Made by a program: the position numbers and the translations under genes. Under the pieces are notes generated by a model. That model was not told where the DNA came from. It was given only the letters and a program-made list of their open reading frames with translations, and did no database searches. This document shows positions 58,086 through 64,000 of a stretch of DNA of 64,000 nt, piece after piece (position 1 is the first letter of the stretch; every line of letters begins with the position of its first letter). The stretch comes from CAWGMT01 sp963823675. GTDB lineage: Bacteria > Planctomycetota > Planctomycetia > Isosphaerales > Isosphaeraceae. The stretch covers positions 310,001 through 374,000 of the forward strand of contig CAWGMT010000012.1 in assembly GCA_963823675.1 (NCBI GenBank), read 5' to 3'.

Positions 58086-59711
58086 TCACTTCGGGTTCTG
58101 GGAACCCCCTGTGTCCCGGAACAGCCGGACTGCGAGCAGATAGAGGTCATTCTTCCAGACCGGCCAGGTGTGGCCGCCGGAGTCGACGTGCCAGACGTGC
58201 GGCAGTTTCTTCGCCTCGAGATCGGCGTGGAATCCCGCGCTAAAACCCTTGAGGTTGTCCTGGTCGCCGCAGGAGACCCACAAGAGTTTGAGCTTCTTGG
58301 CCGCCAGGGCGGGATCGGTGATGAGTCGCGCCGCCGGCTTGGTGTTCGGGGCCGACGAAAAGCCGCCGACCCAGGCGAACTTGTCCAGGTGCGCCAGACC
58401 GAAATTCAGCGACTGTCCGCCGCCCATCGACAGCCCCGCCAGCGCGCGATGCTCACGGTCGGCGTGGACCGAATAGTGCGACTCGATGAAGGGGATGAGG
58501 TCTTCGAGCAGGTCGTGTTCGAAGGCCTCGAACGCCGGGAACTGACCGCGGAAGTCGCCTCCCGGGCGGTCCTCTTTCGCGGCCCGGCCGTTGGGCATCA
58601 CGACGATCATGGGCACGATCTTCTTGTCGTCCAGGAGGTTGTCGAGGATGACCTCGGCCGATCCCTTGCTGGTCCACCCTGTCTCGTCATCGCCGATGCC
58701 GTGCAGCAGGTAGAGGACGGGATACTGTCTGTCTTTCGCGTAGGCGGGCGGCGTGTACACGACTGCCTTGCGCTTGACGCCGACGGTCTTCGAGTCGTAT
58801 TCCACGGTCTCGACCGCTCCCCTGGCGATCCGGTCGCGCCGGGTGTCGAAGCCGCTCGGAGCTGGTGTCAAGACGGTCTGCAATCTGGCCTCCCGGCCCA
58901 GTGCCGCGGCGATGGCCCGCTCGGCGAGTGGCGCCATGACCGCGTAGCCGGCATCATTGGGGTGGACGCCGTCGGGCGACAGTTCCACCTTCAGGCCATG
59001 ATGGTCGTCGGCAGTGGCTGAGTAGTAATCAAGATACACGATTCCGTTCCTGGCTGCGTAGTCCTTGATCCGTGCGTTCAGTGCGGCGATCTTCTCGGCC
59101 GGCTCGAGCCCGGTTCGCCAGGGGAATTCCCTGGCGGGCAGCACCGACGCGAGCACGACCTTGATGCCATTGGCCCTGGCCAATTCGGCCATCGACTTGA
59201 TGTTTCCCTCGATCGCTTCCATCGTCGTGGGGCCCGTATTGCCCGCGATATCGTTGGTGCCGGCCAGGATCACCACGGCCCTGGGCTTCAGGTCGATCAC
59301 GTCCTGGCGGAAGCGCACCAGCATCTGGGGCGTGGTCTGGCCGGAAATGCCGCGGTTGACGTAGGGCTTGCCGCGGAAGAAATCTCCCGCGCACCGGCCC
59401 CAGTTGTCGGTAATCGAGTCGCCCATGAAGACGACGCGATCTTCACCGGCCGCCGGTGGGCCCAGCCGCGCGTTCTCGGCGCGGTACCGACCCAGGAACG
59501 CCCAGTCGTTACGATACTGCTCGTCGATCGCCCGCCGCATCTTGGCGACCTGCTCTCGGCCTGGTGTCGTGGTCGTCGATTTTTCCTGCGCGGGCGACGG
59601 CTCGCGTGTTCGCTCATCACGCTGCGGCCGCTGCGCGTACATGCCGGATGAGACGGCCGCCAGGAACACCAGGCCGGCGGCCCCAGAATGCAATGAACGC
59701 GGATGGATCAT
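58086..59711 (-). CDS. Secreted SGNH hydrolase fused to a CE1-type esterase
   Basis: 541 residues from the ATG at 59711 (GGAGG 8 nt upstream). Signal peptide GAAGLVFLAAVSSGMYAQ. Residues ~90-270 are an SGNH/GDSL lipase-esterase: VVFMGDSIT (Ser98/99 region), AGTNDI (Asn153) and SPDGVHPND (Asp247, His250). Residues ~300-540 are a CE1/feruloyl-esterase-type alpha/beta-hydrolase: YLLHGIGDDETGW, ALAGLSMGGGQSLNFGL (Ser428), CGDQDN, and GGHTWPVWKNDL (His514). Both triads look complete. Family knowledge suggests removal of acetyl or feruloyl groups from xylan-like plant polysaccharides; two esterases in one chain would act on the same polymer. Confidence 0.88.
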   Translation of the reverse strand: MIHPRSLHSGAAGLVFLAAVSSGMYAQRPQRDERTREPSPAQEKSTTTTPGREQVAKMRRAIDEQYRNDWAFLGRYRAENARLGPPAAGEDRVVFMGDSITDNWGRCAGDFFRGKPYVNRGISGQTTPQMLVRFRQDVIDLKPRAVVILAGTNDIAGNTGPTTMEAIEGNIKSMAELARANGIKVVLASVLPAREFPWRTGLEPAEKIAALNARIKDYAARNGIVYLDYYSATADDHHGLKVELSPDGVHPNDAGYAVMAPLAERAIAAALGREARLQTVLTPAPSGFDTRRDRIARGAVETVEYDSKTVGVKRKAVVYTPPAYAKDRQYPVLYLLHGIGDDETGWTSKGSAEVILDNLLDDKKIVPMIVVMPNGRAAKEDRPGGDFRGQFPAFEAFEHDLLEDLIPFIESHYSVHADREHRALAGLSMGGGQSLNFGLAHLDKFAWVGGFSSAPNTKPAARLITDPALAAKKLKLLWVSCGDQDNLKGFSAGFHADLEAKKLPHVWHVDSGGHTWPVWKNDLYLLAVRLFRDTGGSQNPK

Positions 59712-59734
59712 GGTGCGGACCTCCGTTGGATTAC

Positions 59735-62700
59735 TCAATCCGGATCACCGACCAGCACGAATGCCGCCCAGTAATAGGGGTGGTCGTATGGGTGTACTCC
59801 GCTCGATCTGGTCGAGAGCGATGCATCAGGCAATTTGGTGCCGTTGATCGTCGCCAGCGGGCGCACATCGCCGCGCTCGAGCGCAACGAGTTCGCTCTGG
59901 ATCTGGTCGGTTGTCAAGCTTCTCAGCCACATTTTGGCCTCTTGCAGCGCCTCGGCTTTGGGCATCGGCTTCGCCAGCGCGGGACGCTTGCCCAGCAGGT
60001 TCTGGTAGAACCGGGTCATCAAGAGCGACGTCGCCTTGTCGTCCACGCGCCACTGGCTCAAGACCAGGGTTCGCGCGCCCTTGACGAAGAGCGCCTGAGC
60101 GAAGCCCAGATACCCCTCGCCCCCGGCAAAATGGCCCACGGCACTCTCACAAGCCGACAATACGACCAGATCGGCGTCGAGGTCCCAGGTCCGCACGATC
60201 TGTGCGGCGGTGACCTGACCGTCTGGCGCGAATTCGCTCGCGGACGGGTCGGCCGAGACGGCCGGTTTCTCGGACTCAGCCGCTAGGAAAACCGTTGAGC
60301 TCATCGCAACGTCCGGATTGGCCTTGCCGTGGGTCGCCAGGTGGATGAAGCCATAGCGCTTGAGGGCGCCTGATTGCGCCAAGCGCTGTACGCTCGATTC
60401 GGTGGCCTGGGCGCCCAGCAATGTCGTCGCCTGTGATTCGGGGAACAGTGCTGCTATCGCCTGAACTTCTCGGCGGGTTCCGGGTAGGGGAGCGAGTCCC
60501 TCGGAGCAAACTCCCGATCTCAGGACCTCGTCCGCAGCGCGGCGCGCCAGGACGACCTGCGCGACGGCGCGGTTGGGATTCGATTGGATCCCGAGTCGCC
60601 CGGCGGCAATCTCGATCGAGCGGATCTCGCCGTCGCGCCAGAGCTTGACCGGCACGCGGATCGCCTTGTCGCCGACGGGTACGACGGCGAGGTCGCTGTG
60701 CGACCTGAGCGTCTTGCCGTTATACTCCAACAGGACGTCGCCCGCTTTGACGCCGAAGAGATCGCCAATTCCGTTGGGCACGACAGCGAGGACCGCAATC
60801 CCGTGGTCCGGCGGGGCGGGTGCGGGAGCAATCGGCGCCGGCCTGGGAAATGCCGGGTCGCCGACGGCCAGCAGGCGGAACGGCGCGCGGGCTTTGGATC
60901 GCTGTGCGCTCAGATAAGCGATCATCGATCCTGAGGGCGCGTAGCTGATCACGATGCCCGGCATCTCACTCGACCCGACGGCGATCAGAACCTCGATCGG
61001 CACGCCCGTGAGAGCCGCCGAGGGCAGGACGATCATCCGCCTCACGCCGCCCAGGTGCGGCCTGATGGGATCAAGTCGTTCGCGCGAGAGCCGTGGCCAG
61101 CTCTCGCCACGAAGGTTGATTGCGAGCTCCACTTCTTGAGGCGAACGATTCCCGAACTCTCATGGGAAGCTGTGCGTCCCCTTTGGTCCATTCCTTACGC
61201 GGCCCAGATCCGTTCAGCTTGATCCAGATCGGTTCGCCCTCGCGCTTCACCAGGCAAACCCAGTGATGATCGAGGGCTTCGACCCAACCGACGAGTGCCG
61301 TGCCGGCCGGTAGCGCCGCCTGGATTTTGGAGAGCGTCATCGGCTTGCCGGCGAGAGCGTGATACTGGGCATTCAGCTCGTTCTCGAAGTCGATATGGCG
61401 GCCAACCAGCGTGCTCTGCTCTCTGCGCAGTTCCTCCAGTCGCTCGTCCTCTTGCTGAGTTCGATTCGCATGACCAAGGAGCCGACGGATTTGTTCATCG
61501 GTCCGCTGGATTCGCCCGAGAAGGTCGGTTTCGAGACTTCTCTGTTCGGGCGTGAGCGGGCGGAGCTGGCTCGCGGAGAGATCGTCGAGCACGCTCCGGC
61601 CGAGCGTCGCCTCCCACCGAGACCAAGCCTCGCCTCGCCGCCCCTGCCGCGCCAGGCAGATCGCCAGGTAGTCACCAGTGGGCGCGGCTTTCAGGGAGCG
61701 CTCCAGCCCGGACGCGCTGCGCAGAAGGCGCGCGCGATCGTCGAGCTCGACCGAACGGGACAGATGGTTCACGGCATCATCCAGCATGCCCTCGGCGTCG
61801 AGGACGGACGCGAGAACGCTGTGGTATTCTCCACAATCGGGGTGGTCGACCCCGAGTACGTCGGTTCCGATGGCCAAGGCGCGGCGGCTGGCAGATTCGG
61901 CCTCGGCATACTTACGTTGGTGATAGAGGTTGATGGCGAGATTCGTATAGCTGCGCGCGACGTCGGGATGCTTCTCGCCGAGAGCTCTGATTCTGATCGC
62001 CAAGGCCTGTCGGTGCGGTGATTCGGCCTCGTCGTACTTCTTATCATTCTCGAGGTTTCGGGCTATGTTGCTGTAGCATCTCGCGGTTTCGGGATGGTTG
62101 TCGCCGACGACTTTTCGGTAAATCTCCAGAGCTTTGCGAAAAAGTGGCTCCGCCTCGGCGTACTTCCCTTGCGAGAAAAAGTTGCCGGCAAGGTTGTTGA
62201 AGCTCAAGGCGGTGTCCTGGTGGTCCTCACCGAACGTCTTGAGTCGAATCGCCAGCGCACGTTGGAGCAACCGCTCGGATTCTGCATATTTGCCCTGCGA
62301 GATCAGATTCAGAGCAAGATGGCTGTAGTTCAGGGCGATCTGAGGGTGGTCGTCGCCCAGGGCTTCCAGCCGGATCGCCAGGGCACGGCGAATCAGCGGC
62401 TCAGCCTCGGCGTGCCTGCCGTGCTTGTCGAGGATCGCGGCCAGATTATCGAAACTTTCGGCCGTTTGCGGGTGATCCTGGCCCAGCACCTTCAATCGGG
62501 TTTTGAGCGCGCGGCGGGACAACATCTCGGCTTCGGCATACTTCCCCTGGGCGCTGAGATTGGTCGAACAGGATCTTGTAGCTGCTTGCGGTTTCGGGAT
62601 CGTCTTCGCCCATAACCTTGACAAGTAGCGCGAGTGCCTGTCGAAATAAGGGCTCAGCATCGAGGTACTTCCCTTGAGTGTGCAAGTTTGCAGCCAGATT

Positions 62701-63522
62701 GTTCAAGCTTGTCGCGATGTCGGGACTGTCGTCGTCCAGCAACTTGAGCCGGAGGGTGAGCGCCTTGCGGAAAAGCACCTCGGCTTGCGAGTATTTTCCT
62801 TGAAGATTCAGATTGCCGGCGAGGTTATCACAAGTGCTGGCGAAGTCGGGGTGGTTCTCACCCAATGTTGCGGAAACAGACGCCAGGGAAGCGCGAAGAA
62901 GTGCCTCTCCCGCGACATACTTGCCCTGGTCGTCAAGGGAGAGGGCAACTCCGACGCGGCCGACTTCAGTGGCGATGTGGTGCTCGCCTAGCCACTGGCC
63001 GTTTATATCCATGACCTTGCGGTAAAGGCTCTCCGATTGTGCGTAACGGCCGCGCGTCATGGCCGTTGCCGCTTCTTTCCTCAATGTCGGGACGGTCATC
63101 ATCGCGCGGCGGCCCTCGGGCGGGAGGCCAGCGATCTTTCTCAAAGCGTCAACTTCACGACGGGCGTCCGCGGTTTGCCAGTGGGTTGGGCCAAGCGCGT
63201 GATTGCAGATGGCTTCAACCTGCTGAGCCGGCCCGATAGACTCGCCAAAGTTGCCGCTGCTCACGAGCTGCTCGATCGTCTTGGTAAGCGATTCGACCTG
63301 CTTTTTCGCGTCGCCGGATAGCTGGCGATTGTTGGGCGGAGTGTGATTCCCCGGTTCGGGATTCGGTTGTGCCGCCGCATTTCCAGTCGGCTTGCGTAAT
63401 CCCGGCGTGGAGGACTGCGCGTCCTTCGCGGACGTGGTCTGTGCCGCTCTGGGAGCACCCGGCATCGCAATCGTTGACCCGATCAAGAGCCCAAGCAGGA
63501 ACACGACGCGAAGACCATTCAT
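59735..63522 (-). CDS. Secreted TPR-CHAT protease with PDZ-like insert (two frame breaks)
   Basis: About 1260 residues. Signal peptide LRVVFLLGLLIGSTIA at the start. Ten 42-residue TPR units follow, of the kinesin-light-chain type (QGKYAEAEPLFRKALEIYRK with G.xHPx ends). Frames change near 62563 (within a TPR linker) and 61083. The C-terminal CHAT (caspase-like) domain has HLATHGKAN for the catalytic His and LVVLSACESAVG for the Cys. Between its first strands is an insert, VVPNGIGDLFGVKAGDVLLE plus YNGKTLRSHSDL, that reads like a PDZ domain. CHAT proteases act in bacterial stress and defence pathways; this one is exported or periplasmic. Substrate unknown. Confidence 0.85.
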
Positions 63523-63897
63523 CGCGGGCCTCTTCTTGTCTCAGGCAGTTGGTAGTGGGACACCTGACAGGATACCGACTTTCGACGCGTTTCGCCCAGG
63601 TACGTCCGGCTGCGAACAAGGTCATGAAAAACTCGGGCACTGCAAATCACGCTCAACCCCGCGACGGCATGTCCGGCAGGGCGCGGTGCACACGTGGAGC
63701 GGGCACTGACTGCGCGCGACGAAATCACTCAGATTCCGCGCAAGTTAACCATCCTGACAGGACGGCTGGAATCCCTTCACTACCGTTTGAGATCAGGGCG
63801 GTCAACCCGGTAATCTGTCTGAAAACTTTGCAGCGCGATAGAATCATGGTCGAGCTTGAACGCGACCGACGATAGTCCCGACGAAGGGCAATGCGCC
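63523..63897. other. Divergent intergenic region
   Basis: Contains the promoters of the CHAT gene and of the partial kinase gene. No gene supported. GAAGGGCA before the ATG at 63898 is the likely ribosome site. Confidence 0.45.
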
Positions 63898-64000
63898 ATG
63901 ACAACCGACGGGAAAGGCGAGATCGATCGGATCGATACCGGGCGAAATCTGCTGTTCGGGCTGCTGGCCCTGCAGAACAGCTTCATCGACCGAGACGCCT
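63898..64000 (+). CDS. Start of a planctomycete Ser/Thr kinase (cut by right edge)
   Basis: 34 codons are visible: MTTDGKGEIDRIDTGRNLLF then GLLALQNSFIDRDA. The segment RNLLFGLLALQ..FIDRD is, from my knowledge, the characteristic start of many large planctomycete Ser/Thr protein kinases with TPR or WD40 tails. The rest lies beyond the window, so the kinase domain itself is not seen. Confidence 0.65.
   Translation, partial: MTTDGKGEIDRIDTGRNLLFGLLALQNSFIDRDA

Overview
The window is high-GC chromosomal DNA from a planctomycete, most likely of the Isosphaeraceae/Gemmataceae side. The signs are four complete prepilin-like DUF1559 proteins (N-terminal RGFTLIELLVVIAII methylation segment, C-terminal H-x9-DG tail), large Ser/Thr kinases with TPR tails, a TPR-CHAT protease, a thioredoxin/cytochrome c/copper-oxygenase-like fusion, and the partial kinase start at the right edge (RNLLFGLLALQ). 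Housekeeping genes (rpsT, tmk, holB, yhaM, cstA) argue for chromosome rather than plasmid.

Layout. 1-8.6 kb: lipoprotein with a metal-binding-type Cys motif (cut by the left edge), yhaM-type 3'-5' exoribonuclease, a phytoene-dehydrogenase-like oxidase, UDP-glucuronate decarboxylase, a Ser/Thr kinase with TPRs and an SMP-30/gluconolactonase. 8.9-16.1 kb: TPR protein, rpsT, an HhH-GPD glycosylase-like protein, cstA, a Uma2 nuclease-like protein and three small unknown genes. 16.1-25.4 kb: an accessory island with two tandem STAND ATPases (DUF4062-like or TIR front ends on the same NTPase-TPR chassis), gene relics and a toxin-tail/immunity-like pair. 25.4-34.3 kb: secreted and membrane enzymes, then Nudix-tmk-holB. 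34.6-38.3 kb: two coupled ABC exporters. 38.4-57.7 kb: a secreted beta-propeller, a glycosidase-like protein, and three modules of a secreted Cys-rich protein followed by DUF1559, interleaved with PepSY, DUF4198 and DUF1559 fragments. 58.1-64 kb: an SGNH-CE1 double esterase, a TPR/CHAT protease with a PDZ-like insert, and the start of another kinase.

A strong theme is broken reading frames. Many otherwise well-conserved genes, including the essential ribosomal protein gene rpsT, need a one-base correction to read through. This looks like uncorrected assembly indels more than biology, so I annotate such genes over their full span and name the break. The TIR-STAND copy, by contrast, also carries an in-frame stop and five shifts and may be a real pseudogene.

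The most interesting biology: (1) tandem STAND defence-like genes in which the effector domain has been swapped exactly at the start of the NTPase module; (2) a repeated module, in conserved order, of a secreted protein with the motif CxCGxxCRxxSCCCG followed by a DUF1559 pseudopilin, with PepSY and DUF4198 pieces nearby, suggesting a surface metal-handling system; (3) a secreted CHAT protease with a PDZ-like domain inside the protease domain.
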